Shown here piece after piece: positions 8,962 through 17,636 of a stretch of DNA of 64,000 nucleotides. A program made the translations under genes and the position numbers. Location of the stretch: positions 62,001 through 126,000 of the forward strand of contig NZ_BDAW01000002.1 of the NCBI RefSeq assembly GCF_001625085.1, in the 5' to 3' direction. Numbering within the stretch: the stretch's first letter is position 1; the number at the start of each line of letters is the position of its first letter. The stretch comes from Nocardia acidivorans NBRC 108247 (GTDB taxonomy: Bacteria; Actinomycetota; Actinomycetes; Mycobacteriales; Mycobacteriaceae). Below the pieces are notes generated by a model. That model was not told the DNA's origin. It searched no databases and saw nothing but the letters and a program-made list of their open reading frames with translations.

Positions 8962-11900
8962 ATGGCTACCGAAGGTTTCGTACGTCGTCCGCGCATCGCG
9001 CCGCCCCGCGCGCCCGGCGGTGAGATGGCGCTCACGCCGCCGCCGGAGATCCCGCGCGCGGTCCCGGGCAATCTGCTCAGCAAGCTGATGCCGGTGGTCA
9101 TGGTGGTCGCCATGGTCGGCATGATCGCCATGATGGCGATGATGGGGCGGTCCATTCTGACCAACCCCATGATGATGATGTTCCCGATGATGATGATCAT
9201 GTCGATGGCCGGCATGTTCATGGGTCAGCGCGGCGGCAACAAGAGCGCCGGCGAACTCAATGAGGAGCGCAAGGACTACTTCCGGTACCTCGACCAGACC
9301 CGGCGGGAGGTGCGGCGCACCGCGCTCAAGCAGCTCGAGACGCTGGTCTGGAGTCATCCCGAGCCCGCCGATCTGCATTCGGTGGTCGGCACCCGGCGTA
9401 TGTGGGAGCGGCGGCCCAATGATCCCGACTTCGGGCATGTGCGGGTCGGCATCGGAACCCACCGGCTCGCAGCCAAACTCGCGCGACCCGAGACCGGTCC
9501 GCTGGAGGATCTGGAGCCGGTGTCGACCGTGGCGCTGCGGCGCTTCGTACGCACGCATTCGGTGGTGCATCAGCTGCCGACCGCCGTCTCGCTGCGCGCG
9601 TTCCCGGCCATCAATGTCGAGGGACCGGCCGAGGACGCGCGGAAACTGGTGTGGGGCATGCTCATCGAGCTGTGCGCCTTCCACGGACCGGACCATGTGG
9701 CCGTGGCCATCGTCTGCGCCGATCCGGACTCGCAGGCGTGGGCGTGGGCGAAATGGCTGCCGCAGCTGCAGCATCCGACCCAGCGTGACGGTATGGGCGC
9801 GGCCCGCATGATGTACCGCTCACTCGGTGAGTTCGAGACCGCGCTCGCGGACGATCTGCTCGAGCGCGGGCGCTTCATGCGCAATCCGCAACCGACACAG
9901 GGGCGATTGCATTTCGTCGTCATCATCGACGACGGCTATGTGAGCGGTAGTGAGCGGCTGATCAGCGAATCCGGTTTGGACGCGGTCACCGTCATCGATT
10001 TGAGCGCGGCGGAGAACAGCCTCGCGGCCCGTCGCGGACTGCAACTCGTGGCCTCCGGTGGTGACGTCTTCGCCAAGAGCGCGGCGGGCGCCGAGAAGTT
10101 CGCCACCGCCGATGTGGTGACCCTCGCCGAGGCCGAGGCGTTCTCGCGCAGTCTCGCGCGATACCGGGTGGCGACCGCGGCGCAGATCGTCAGTCTCGGC
10201 GACAATTCGAGCACCGCGGATCCGGGTTTGATGGCGCTGCTGAAGATTCCCGATGCCGCGCAGATCGATCCGGCCAAGGTGTGGCGGCCGCGCTACGGGC
10301 GCGAACGACTGCGGGTGCCGATCGGCATCACCCCCGACGGCACGCCCGTCGAAATCGATATCAAGGAATCCGCGGAGAACGGTATGGGCCCGCACGGCCT
10401 GTGCATCGGCGCGACCGGTTCGGGCAAGTCGGAATTCCTTCGGACGCTGCTGCTTTCGATGGTCGCCACGCACTCGCCGGATCAGCTGAACCTGGTGCTG
10501 GTCGACTTCAAGGGTGGTGCGACCTTCCTGGGCATGGATCCGCTGCCGCATGTCGCGGCGGTCATCACCAACCTCGAAGAGGAGCTCTCGCTCGTCGACC
10601 GTATGCGCGACGCGCTCGCCGGTGAGATGAACCGGCGACAGGAATTGCTGCGCACGGCGGGCAATTTCGCCAATGTGACCGATTACGAGAAGGCGCGCGC
10701 GGCCGGTGTGCCGCTGGACCCGTTGCCCGCGCTGTTCGTGGTCATCGACGAGTTCTCCGAATTGCTGTCGCAGAAGCCGGATTTCGCGGATCTGTTCGTC
10801 ATGATCGGCCGACTCGGCCGATCGCTGCACGTGCATCTGCTGCTCGCCTCGCAGCGCCTGGAAGAGAACAAGATGCGCGGACTGGATTCGCATCTGTCCT
10901 ATCGGATCGGTCTGCGGACGTTCTCCGCCAACGAGTCTCGGGCCGTGCTGGGGATCACCGATGCCTACCATCTGCCCGGTATCCCGGGCTCGGGCTATCT
11001 CAAGAGCGATGCGTCGGATCCGCTGCGATTCAACGCCACCTATGTGTCCGGACCGTATGTCGCACCGCGCGCCACCCGGCAGGCGGACGGGCGGGCCGTG
11101 GCCGAGGCCCCGCCGCGCGAATTCACCGCCGGGCCGGTGGAAATGCTGGCCCTTCCCGAGCCGGAGAACCCGCTCGATCCGCTCGATCTGCTGCCCCCAC
11201 CCCCGCCCGCGGACGAGGGCATTCCCGATACGCTGCTCCAGGTGGTGGTGAAACGCCTTACCGGACACGGCCGTCCGGCGCACGAGGTGTGGTTGCCACC
11301 GCTGGAGGAGTCGCCGACCGTCGATATGCTGCTGCCCGATCCGGAGTGGAGTTCGCCGGTCAATCGGCACGGACAGCTGTGGATGCCGATCGGCATCATC
11401 GACAAGCCCTACGAGCAGCGGCGTGATGTGCTCACCATCAGTCTGGCCGGCGCACAGGGCAATGTGGCGGTGGTCGGCGGCAAGCTCGCCGGTAAGTCCA
11501 CCGCGCTGCGCACCATCATCATGTCCGCCGCGGCGACCCATACGCCCGAGCAGATGCAGTTCTACTGCATCGATCTCGGCGGCGGCAGTCTCGGCAGTAT
11601 GTCCGGGCTCCCGCATGTGGGCTCGGTCGCCAGCAAGCTCGATGTGGATCGCCTGCGGCGCACCATCGCCGAGCTCATCACCCTGCTGCAACAGCGCGAG
11701 GAGCGGTTCGCGGCGCTCGGTATCGAATCCATGGCCGAGTTCCGGCGGCGCAAGCACGCCGCACTCGCCGCGGGCGCCATGGACGATCCCATCCTGCAGG
11801 ACAAGTTCGGTGACGTCTTCCTGGTCATCGATGGCTGGCAGGTGTTCCGCGAGGACTTCGACACCCTGGAGCCTCAGGTCGGAGCCCTTGCCGCACAGGG

Positions 11901-12984
11901 TCTTTCATACGGCATTCACGTGATCCTGAGCGCCAACCGGTGGGCCGAGATCCGGCCCGCCATGAAGGATATGATCGGTACCCGCATCGAATTGCGGCTC
12001 GGTGATCCGTCGGACTCGGAGATGGGCCGCCGGGTCGCGGTGAACGTACCGGTCAATCAGCCGGGTCGCGGTCTCACCGCCGATCCGCTGCACCTGTTGA
12101 TCGCGTTGCCGCGCTTGGACTCCGATACCGATCCGGCCACGCTGCCCGAGGGCGTCGCCGCGGCCAAGGAGCAGATGATCGCGCTGTACGGCGAGCGCCG
12201 CGCACCCGATGTTCGCATGCTGCCCTTGAACATTCCGCGCGATCAGGTGCTGCGGCTGGCGCACGCGCACGGTATCCAGCCCAGCGCCACCAAGATCGTC
12301 GTCGGTATCGGCGAGGCCGAATTGGCGCCACTGGTCCTGGATTTCGCGGCCGACCCGCATCTGATGATCTTCGCCGATGTGGAGTGCGGTAAGACCACCG
12401 CGCTGCGCAACATCATTCACGGCATCGCGGAGAACTCCAATGCCGAACAGGCCCGCGTCATCCTCATCGACTACCGCCGCACCCTGCTGGGCGCGCTGGA
12501 AGGCGATCAGCTGGCCGGGTATTCGACCTCCTCGCAGACCTGCGGACCGATGATCCAGGAGGTGGTGAACTACCTCTCCAAGCGCATCCCCGGTTCGGAT
12601 ATCACACCCCAGCAGTTGCGTGAGCGCAGCTGGTGGAGCGGTCCGGAGATCTACATCGTCATTGACGACTACGATATGGTCGCGACCGGTGGCATGATGA
12701 ATCCCCTTGCGCCCCTTGTCGAATACCTTCCGCAGGCGCGCGATATCGGTATGCACGTCATTGTCACCCGCCGGATGGGCGGCGTCTCGCGCGCCCTCTA
12801 CGACGGCGTACTGGGCGCGATGAAGAACATGTCGGTGGACGCCCTGCTCATGTCCGGCCCCCGCGACGAAGGCAAACTCATCGGCGATATCCGCCCGATG
12901 AAGCTGCCCCCGGGCCGCGGCATCCTCGCCTCCCGCAGCCGCGGTCAGGAAATGATCCAAATCGCCGACCTGCCGGGCCTGTAG
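8962..12984 (+). CDS. eccC: type VII secretion FtsK/SpoIIIE ATPase EccC, single chain (locus 1)
   Basis: Motor and substrate-recognition ATPase, 1340 residues, with EccCa and EccCb fused. Two N-terminal transmembrane segments lie at about 35-85, and the second is strikingly Met-rich (MMMMFPMMMIMSMAGMFMG). Three FtsK-type ATPase domains follow, with Walker A GATGSGKS near 484, GGKLAGKS near 837 and ADVECGKT near 1137. The Walker B strands are FVVIDEF, FLVIDGW and YIVIDDY. It starts 17 bp behind mycP with a GACCGGAG leader. The next ORF begins in the same frame directly after its TAG stop. The paralogue at 57221-61240 is colinear over its whole length. Confidence 0.95.
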   Translation: MATEGFVRRPRIAPPRAPGGEMALTPPPEIPRAVPGNLLSKLMPVVMVVAMVGMIAMMAMMGRSILTNPMMMMFPMMMIMSMAGMFMGQRGGNKSAGELNEERKDYFRYLDQTRREVRRTALKQLETLVWSHPEPADLHSVVGTRRMWERRPNDPDFGHVRVGIGTHRLAAKLARPETGPLEDLEPVSTVALRRFVRTHSVVHQLPTAVSLRAFPAINVEGPAEDARKLVWGMLIELCAFHGPDHVAVAIVCADPDSQAWAWAKWLPQLQHPTQRDGMGAARMMYRSLGEFETALADDLLERGRFMRNPQPTQGRLHFVVIIDDGYVSGSERLISESGLDAVTVIDLSAAENSLAARRGLQLVASGGDVFAKSAAGAEKFATADVVTLAEAEAFSRSLARYRVATAAQIVSLGDNSSTADPGLMALLKIPDAAQIDPAKVWRPRYGRERLRVPIGITPDGTPVEIDIKESAENGMGPHGLCIGATGSGKSEFLRTLLLSMVATHSPDQLNLVLVDFKGGATFLGMDPLPHVAAVITNLEEELSLVDRMRDALAGEMNRRQELLRTAGNFANVTDYEKARAAGVPLDPLPALFVVIDEFSELLSQKPDFADLFVMIGRLGRSLHVHLLLASQRLEENKMRGLDSHLSYRIGLRTFSANESRAVLGITDAYHLPGIPGSGYLKSDASDPLRFNATYVSGPYVAPRATRQADGRAVAEAPPREFTAGPVEMLALPEPENPLDPLDLLPPPPPADEGIPDTLLQVVVKRLTGHGRPAHEVWLPPLEESPTVDMLLPDPEWSSPVNRHGQLWMPIGIIDKPYEQRRDVLTISLAGAQGNVAVVGGKLAGKSTALRTIIMSAAATHTPEQMQFYCIDLGGGSLGSMSGLPHVGSVASKLDVDRLRRTIAELITLLQQREERFAALGIESMAEFRRRKHAALAAGAMDDPILQDKFGDVFLVIDGWQVFREDFDTLEPQVGALAAQGLSYGIHVILSANRWAEIRPAMKDMIGTRIELRLGDPSDSEMGRRVAVNVPVNQPGRGLTADPLHLLIALPRLDSDTDPATLPEGVAAAKEQMIALYGERRAPDVRMLPLNIPRDQVLRLAHAHGIQPSATKIVVGIGEAELAPLVLDFAADPHLMIFADVECGKTTALRNIIHGIAENSNAEQARVILIDYRRTLLGALEGDQLAGYSTSSQTCGPMIQEVVNYLSKRIPGSDITPQQLRERSWWSGPEIYIVIDDYDMVATGGMMNPLAPLVEYLPQARDIGMHVIVTRRMGGVSRALYDGVLGAMKNMSVDALLMSGPRDEGKLIGDIRPMKLPPGRGILASRSRGQEMIQIADLPGL

Positions 12985-14433
12985 TTGCCCGGCGGTCAGG
13001 CACTGCGGCTCGACCTCTCGGGTGAGGCGGGTAATGCGATGCTGGTCGGCGGCACGGACGCCGACCGGTACGCCGCGCTGTACGACCTGATCACCGCGAT
13101 CACCGCCGTGCACACACCCGAGCAGGTGCAGTTCTACTGCCTCGATTTCGGACGCCGCCTGACCGACATCGCCGCGCTCCCGCATGTCGGCTCCATCGCG
13201 CACGGCCGCGACGATGAACGGTTGCGCCGCATAGTCTTCGAACTCATGGCCCTGTTGCGGAGCCGCCGGGAGAGCTTCGCCCGATTGGGCATTCGGGATA
13301 TCGCCGAATTCCGGGACTGGCAGCACAGCGCCCGGCAGGCGGGTTCGATCGGCGATCCGGTGCTGGGGGACGGTTTCGGTGATGTCTTCCTCGTGGTGGA
13401 CCACTGGTTGGTGCTCACCGAGGACCACTACGGGATGGAGTACAGCGTCAATGAGCTCTGCCGGGAAGGGCTTTCGTACGGCATCCACCTCATACTGACG
13501 GCCTCCACGTGGTCCCAGATCCGTCCCTCGGTGCGCAATGCGATCCTGACCCGGATCGATCTGTCGCCGGAGAATCCCGCCGAACGGGGCGGTCGCCGTC
13601 CCGTCATCGTCGAGCCGCTCTTCGAGGCCGCGGCAACGCGATCACGCGGTGACTATCGCGCGCCCGAAATCCCCCTGCTGCCCACCGATCTGACCCGCGC
13701 CGAGTTACAGAGCCTGGCGGACGACGCGGGGGTCGAACAGGGTCCCACTCGAATCGTCCTCGGTCTCACCGAAGCCGAATTACTGCCGTGGGCAATGGAT
13801 TTCGATATCGAGCCGCATCTGATGGTATTCGGGGAACGGGAATGCGGTAAGACGACGTTGCTGCGCAACCTGATTCGCGGTATCACCGAGAACTCCACAC
13901 CGGAGCAGGCGCGCATCCTGGCCATCGATCCCTGCCGGACGCTCTCCGATGCGATCCCGGACGAATATCTGGCCGGATACGCGAGCGCCCATGAATCCGG
14001 CCTGATCCTGACCCGTGACCTGGCCGAGTATCTCGACAGGCGCTTTCCTGGCCCGGATCTCACCCCGCGAAACATTCGGGAACGGGACTGGTGGACCGGG
14101 CCGGAGATCTACCTGCTCGTAGACGACTATGAGCGGGTGGTCCGCGCGGGCTCGCCGAACCCACTCGACGCGCTGGCCGAATCACTATCGCAGGCAGAGC
14201 ATCTCGGATTCCACCTGATCCTGACCCGGCCGGTGTCCGGCGCGTACCGCGCGTTCGACGCCGATCCGGTGCTGGCGGACCTGCGCGCCGACGGCCGCGC
14301 CGCCCTGATCATGTCCGGCGCCCGCGACGAAGGCGGCTTCATCGCGGGTGTCCTTCCCAGGTTCCTGCCCCCTGGGCGCGGCAATCTCAGCACCCGCGCC
14401 GGCGGTCCGGACCTGATTCAGTTGGCTCGCTAG
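12985..14433 (+). CDS. tandem partial EccC paralogue: ATPase domains 2 and 3 only
   Basis: This 482-residue protein aligns with residues from about 825 to the end of the preceding EccC; it has no membrane part and no domain 1. Shared landmarks include HTPEQVQFYCLD, LPHVGSIA, GLSYGIHLILTAS, CGKTTLLRNLIRGI and the PPGRG end. In the domain-2 copy the P-loop is destroyed (GGTDADRYAAL instead of GGKLAGKSTAL). The domain-3 copy keeps GERECGKT at 283-290 and the Walker B LLVDDYE. Homology already begins before the first internal ATG (13039), so the TTG at 12985, zero bases behind and in frame with the eccC stop, may be the real start. ATG 13039, with GAGG about 13 bases upstream, is the alternative. 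Its 3' end overlaps the convergent GNAT gene by 4 bp. A substrate-adaptor role is inference. Confidence 0.8.
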   Translation: MPGGQALRLDLSGEAGNAMLVGGTDADRYAALYDLITAITAVHTPEQVQFYCLDFGRRLTDIAALPHVGSIAHGRDDERLRRIVFELMALLRSRRESFARLGIRDIAEFRDWQHSARQAGSIGDPVLGDGFGDVFLVVDHWLVLTEDHYGMEYSVNELCREGLSYGIHLILTASTWSQIRPSVRNAILTRIDLSPENPAERGGRRPVIVEPLFEAAATRSRGDYRAPEIPLLPTDLTRAELQSLADDAGVEQGPTRIVLGLTEAELLPWAMDFDIEPHLMVFGERECGKTTLLRNLIRGITENSTPEQARILAIDPCRTLSDAIPDEYLAGYASAHESGLILTRDLAEYLDRRFPGPDLTPRNIRERDWWTGPEIYLLVDDYERVVRAGSPNPLDALAESLSQAEHLGFHLILTRPVSGAYRAFDADPVLADLRADGRAALIMSGARDEGGFIAGVLPRFLPPGRGNLSTRAGGPDLIQLAR

Positions 14434-15017
14434 CCCGCGTGCAACCGGGGCTGGGCGGCGTGGGTGACCGGGTCGGGCAGTCTGCGGGTGGAAAGCCAAC
14501 TCGCGGTAGGTCGTTCGAACAGCGCGCCGGAGGGACCGGTGGCCTCGGGGCCCGCGAAGCGCGCCTGCCGGAAGCCGGCACGGATGTAATAGTTGTGCAG
14601 GCCCTCATTGGTGGTCCAGGCGTCGAGGCGGACCCAGTCCCGATTGCTGTGGGCGGCAAGGTGTGCCGCGTGCTCGAGCAGCGCGTGGCCGATGCGGTGA
14701 CCGGCGAAGCGCAGGTCCACGATCATGTAGTGGACGATGACCGCTTCGGCGATCTCGCCGGGAGACCACAGGCCGTCATCGGCGCGGTCGTTCACGGTGA
14801 TGGTTCCGGCGGGCTCACCGTCGATCTCGGCCATCCACGTTTCGCCATTGTCGACGGCGCGGGCCACCGATCGGACGAAGGTCTCGATGGGCAGGCCGCG
14901 TCCGGCCCGGGTCCACTGATCGCTACCGCGGGCTGCGAGCCAGCTGGTGCGCTGGAGCCGGAACCGGGTGATGGTTCCTATGTCGGTGAGCCGGGCCGGG
15001 CGTAGGTGCGGGGTCAT
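14430..15017 (-). CDS. GNAT family N-acetyltransferase
   Basis: Predicted acetyl-CoA-dependent acyltransferase, 195 residues. The GNAT fold is suggested by an N-terminal β-strand/helix (LRPARLTDIGTITRF), a central IVHYMIVDLRFAGHRIGHAL stretch in the position of the acetyl-CoA pyrophosphate-binding loop (R-x-x-G-H-x-x-G-H variant), and the C-terminal LDAWTTNEGLHNYYIRAGF motif typical of the family. The substrate cannot be told. Its ATG overlaps the stop of the upstream GntR gene (ATGA, 15014-15017), so the two are co-transcribed. The N-terminal part contains WLAARGSDQW, as in several actinobacterial GNATs. Confidence 0.8.
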   Translation of the reverse strand: MTPHLRPARLTDIGTITRFRLQRTSWLAARGSDQWTRAGRGLPIETFVRSVARAVDNGETWMAEIDGEPAGTITVNDRADDGLWSPGEIAEAVIVHYMIVDLRFAGHRIGHALLEHAAHLAAHSNRDWVRLDAWTTNEGLHNYYIRAGFRQARFAGPEATGPSGALFERPTASWLSTRRLPDPVTHAAQPRLHAG

Positions 15018-15853
15018 GGCGAGCCGGGTAGCAGCGAGCTCTCGAAGGAGTGGGAGTTGCCGGGAGGCGGTGGGGCGCCGAGTGTTTTGCGAATGATGTC
15101 CGTACCTGGGTCGTCGCCCAGCTCGTAAGCCAGGCGGTTGCGGGCCGCCGTGGAACGATGGCGGGTGACGCGTGTGATGCGTTCATGGTTCGCGCCGATG
15201 CGCAGGTGGTCCAGCAGGATGGTGCCTGGACCGACGCCGAGCACGGCGGCCTCTTCAGCGGTGGCCGGGCGCGCGACGACGGTATCCCGATGCGCGGTCT
15301 CGGCGAAACCACGCTCGGCGAGTCGGCGTGTCGTGCCCTCCGGAATGTCGTACGGGTGGTCGATTCCGGTCGCCTCGGCGAGATCGCGGGGATAGAAGCT
15401 CACCTCCCACGACCACGGCTCATTGTCCAGGTACTGCATCACCGTGCGGGACACCACCCACGAATCCCGTTGTACACCCAGCCAATGCGCGACGTCCGGA
15501 CTGGCCGGTTCCATCCGTGCGCTGAACTGCTTGGATGGCTCGCGACCCGCCGCCCGGGCGATCTCCACGAAGATATCGTTCACCGCACGCGGGCGATCCG
15601 GCCGAATATAGTTGGTGACAACCGATTCCAGCACCTCCTGGCTGCGCACTATGGTGCCCCTGGAAGTTGCTGTGTACACCAAATTTTCGGCAACGAGGAG
15701 CTGAATCGCGTTGCGAGCGGTGGTGATCGAGACCTGCATCTGGTCGGCCAGCTCATTGTGGCTGGGTAGTCGATCGCCCGGCCTCCACTTGCCGGCGCGG
15801 ATCTCCTCGCGGAGGAGGTCTGCGATCCGTTGGTATCTCGGACCGTCCGCCAT
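15014..15853 (-). CDS. GntR family transcriptional regulator with UTRA domain
   Basis: DNA-binding repressor-type protein, 279 residues. A winged HTH spans about residues 5-70 (YQRIADLLREEIRAGKWRPG, then LPSHNELADQMQVS and ATSRGTIVR). A UTRA/HutC-type effector domain spans about 90-240, with GVGPGTILLDHLRI as a recognisable strand-turn. The ATG at 15853 has AGGAG four bases upstream. A TTG at 15877 would add eight residues and is less likely. The C-terminal ~35 residues (NSHSFESSLLPG) are low complexity. It forms an operon with the GNAT gene. The effector is unknown. Confidence 0.85.
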   Translation of the reverse strand: MADGPRYQRIADLLREEIRAGKWRPGDRLPSHNELADQMQVSITTARNAIQLLVAENLVYTATSRGTIVRSQEVLESVVTNYIRPDRPRAVNDIFVEIARAAGREPSKQFSARMEPASPDVAHWLGVQRDSWVVSRTVMQYLDNEPWSWEVSFYPRDLAEATGIDHPYDIPEGTTRRLAERGFAETAHRDTVVARPATAEEAAVLGVGPGTILLDHLRIGANHERITRVTRHRSTAARNRLAYELGDDPGTDIIRKTLGAPPPPGNSHSFESSLLPGSP

Positions 15854-15919
15854 CTCGCTCCTTGGTTGTTGCTTCAAGGCCCCGAAGTCTACTCCGGGTG
15901 CCGAATCGCCGTGTAAGGC

Positions 15920-15950
15920 TTGACAGGCACATTCTGAGGTTTATTGTAAT
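15920..15950 (+). promoter_or_regulatory. candidate sigma-70-type promoter
   Basis: A perfect TTGACA at 15920-15925 is followed after 16 bases by TATTGT (15942-15947), or after 19 bases by TGTAAT (15945-15950). It lies 45-75 bases upstream of the GTG of the DUF4254 gene, in the divergent gap with the GntR gene. Confidence 0.5.
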
Positions 15951-15995
15951 GAACGTCCTGAATGCGGTGTTGTTCGACGATGAACGCGAGGCAAC

Positions 15996-16535
15996 GTGGC
16001 AGGTTCGGAGACATCAAATACGGTCGTTGTGGCTTTGTCCGACAGGTCCGATCAGTATGCGGACATGGACGCGCATGCCCTGACGCACGGCCTATTACCG
16101 ACCTCCGACCTACTTTTGCGCGCCTGCCGCGGTCACCGCGTGATCGGTGGACCACTGCTGTGGTTCGCCCATGATCTCGCGGTGCTGCATGAGCGGCGCA
16201 TAGTGGGCCGCGGCGGTACGGGGGGCGAGACCGACCCCACCGCCATTATCGAAAACAAGCGTCGCCGAATCGAATTGGTGATGGCCATTGACGACTGGAT
16301 TGTGCGATCGGTGCCCCAGCATCGGCTGGGCGCCACCCTGCACACCGAAACCGTCGGGTCGGTCATCGATCGATTGGCGGAGGCGTCGGTCCGTGCGCAC
16401 CACGCGCTGATGACCCTCGACGCCCATGACGAGATGTTGCACGGCGCTTGGCACCATCTAGCCGAATTGTCCGACGCCTACGACGATCTCGTCCGAGACG
16501 TACTGGCCGGGCGCCGGCGACTCCCGGCCTGGTAG
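15996..16535 (+). CDS. DUF4254 domain-containing protein
   Basis: Small, largely helical cytosolic protein of unknown function, 179 residues. The signature IENKRRRIELVMAIDDWI (about residues 88-105) is characteristic of DUF4254, a domain found in Nocardia and also near sugar-nucleotide genes in Gram-negatives. The GTG start at 15996 has GAGG with a 4-base spacing. The gene stands alone, with a TTGACA promoter-like box upstream. It is convergent with the lipoprotein pseudogene, whose degenerate 3' end runs close to or into it. Confidence 0.75.
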   Translation: MAGSETSNTVVVALSDRSDQYADMDAHALTHGLLPTSDLLLRACRGHRVIGGPLLWFAHDLAVLHERRIVGRGGTGGETDPTAIIENKRRRIELVMAIDDWIVRSVPQHRLGATLHTETVGSVIDRLAEASVRAHHALMTLDAHDEMLHGAWHHLAELSDAYDDLVRDVLAGRRRLPAW

Positions 16536-16589
16536 GCGTTCCGGTGGTCCGGGTCCGAGGGTGGCCCGGACCACACCCGGAACGGCAAT

Positions 16590-17523
16590 TCGCCTTCGGC
16601 AGTGCGGGTATGAGCGCGACCAAGATCGATCGTGCGGTGGCGCAGTGGACTTCGCGCTGTCCCTTGGCGCCCTCGATGCCGACCTCGACGATCTCCTGCC
16701 GACCGGCCACGGTGCGATAGGCGTACAGCAGCTCGCAACCCGAAGTGAGAGTGGAGCTTCGGGGCAGGGCGGGGTGTCCGTCGCCCAGGTCGATCGCGGC
16801 GTCGCCCCGCATGGTCGACAGATCCGTCCACTGGGTGCTCACCTCCAGGGTCGAGGAGCCTTGCCACTGGCAACCGTGCGCGGTGGCCAGCGGCGGCGTC
16901 TGCGAGAGCGGCCCGAGGGCGGTGTCGAGCGCGGCCCGGGGCACCACCGCGCACGATCGACGCGGGCCGGTGATGCGGTATCGCTCCACATCGGCGCGGT
17001 CGCGCGCGTCGCGAGCAGGCGCTCCATCACATGTACCGCGAAGTCGCAGTTGGCGGCATGGCTGAGATTGACCGCAATGCCCCATATCTGTTCCCCGGCA
17101 CCGAGTTTGACGCCCCGATCGCAATCCAGACCGGTCGGATCGTCGGCCGCGTGCAGGGGTGCGTCATCGAGTTGGGTGGCGGTCGGCTTCATGAGCGCCG
17201 TCGTATAGCCCGGTTGCAGGTGCAGTCGCTGCCCTCCGGACTGGGCCGTACACCCCCAGCTGTACGACACGCTCGTCGACCAGGCGGCCGGATCGGCAGT
17301 GGTCCGTATTCCTCGACCGCCTGACTCAATGGCACACCAACCGCGAAAACCGACGCCAGCCAATGCGTCTCGCCATCGACATCGAAGTCGACCACCGGTG
17401 CGGTGAGTCGCCCGAGAGATACGAGCCGTAATCGACGGCGCCACCGGAATTGCCACCGCAGCCAGCGATCAGCAGCAGCAAACCCGCTGCGGCAATGACG
17501 AATCGACCCGACCTGTACCGCAT
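16590..17523 (-). pseudogene. frameshifted DUF3558-like lipoprotein
   Basis: A lipoprotein gene broken into several frames. The start at 17523 gives a perfect lipoprotein signal (hydrophobic AAAGLLLLIAGC, lipobox LIAGC), but that frame stops after about 65 residues. The continuing homology to the gene at 2-871 moves to another frame near 17420, a third frame near 17305 (WSTSVSYSWGCTAQ, then GEQIWGIAVNLSHAANC) and a fourth near 16955. At the last junction, adding one C after GTCGAT on the coding strand restores V-D-P-C-A-V-V, matching DPCALVD of the intact paralogue. The expected end, after ALIPALPK near 16590, also lacks a stop. Three separate indels favour real decay over sequencing error, but raw-read confirmation would settle it. 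Confidence 0.65.
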
Positions 17524-17636
17524 AAGCCCCCCACGCCACGACACCGATGACCGCTGTCGCTTCCCTGCAACCGATCAAGAACCTGGCATCGGTCGCGGGC
17601 GCAGGCCATTCGGTGCGGGGCGGAAGGGGGACGCTC

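Noticed and set aside
12982..12987. Possibility that the eccC stop is a sequencing error in one longer gene
   Set aside because: The upstream protein already ends at the natural EccC C-terminus and the next ORF restarts at domain 2, so it is a duplication; a missed stop would not explain the repeated domains.
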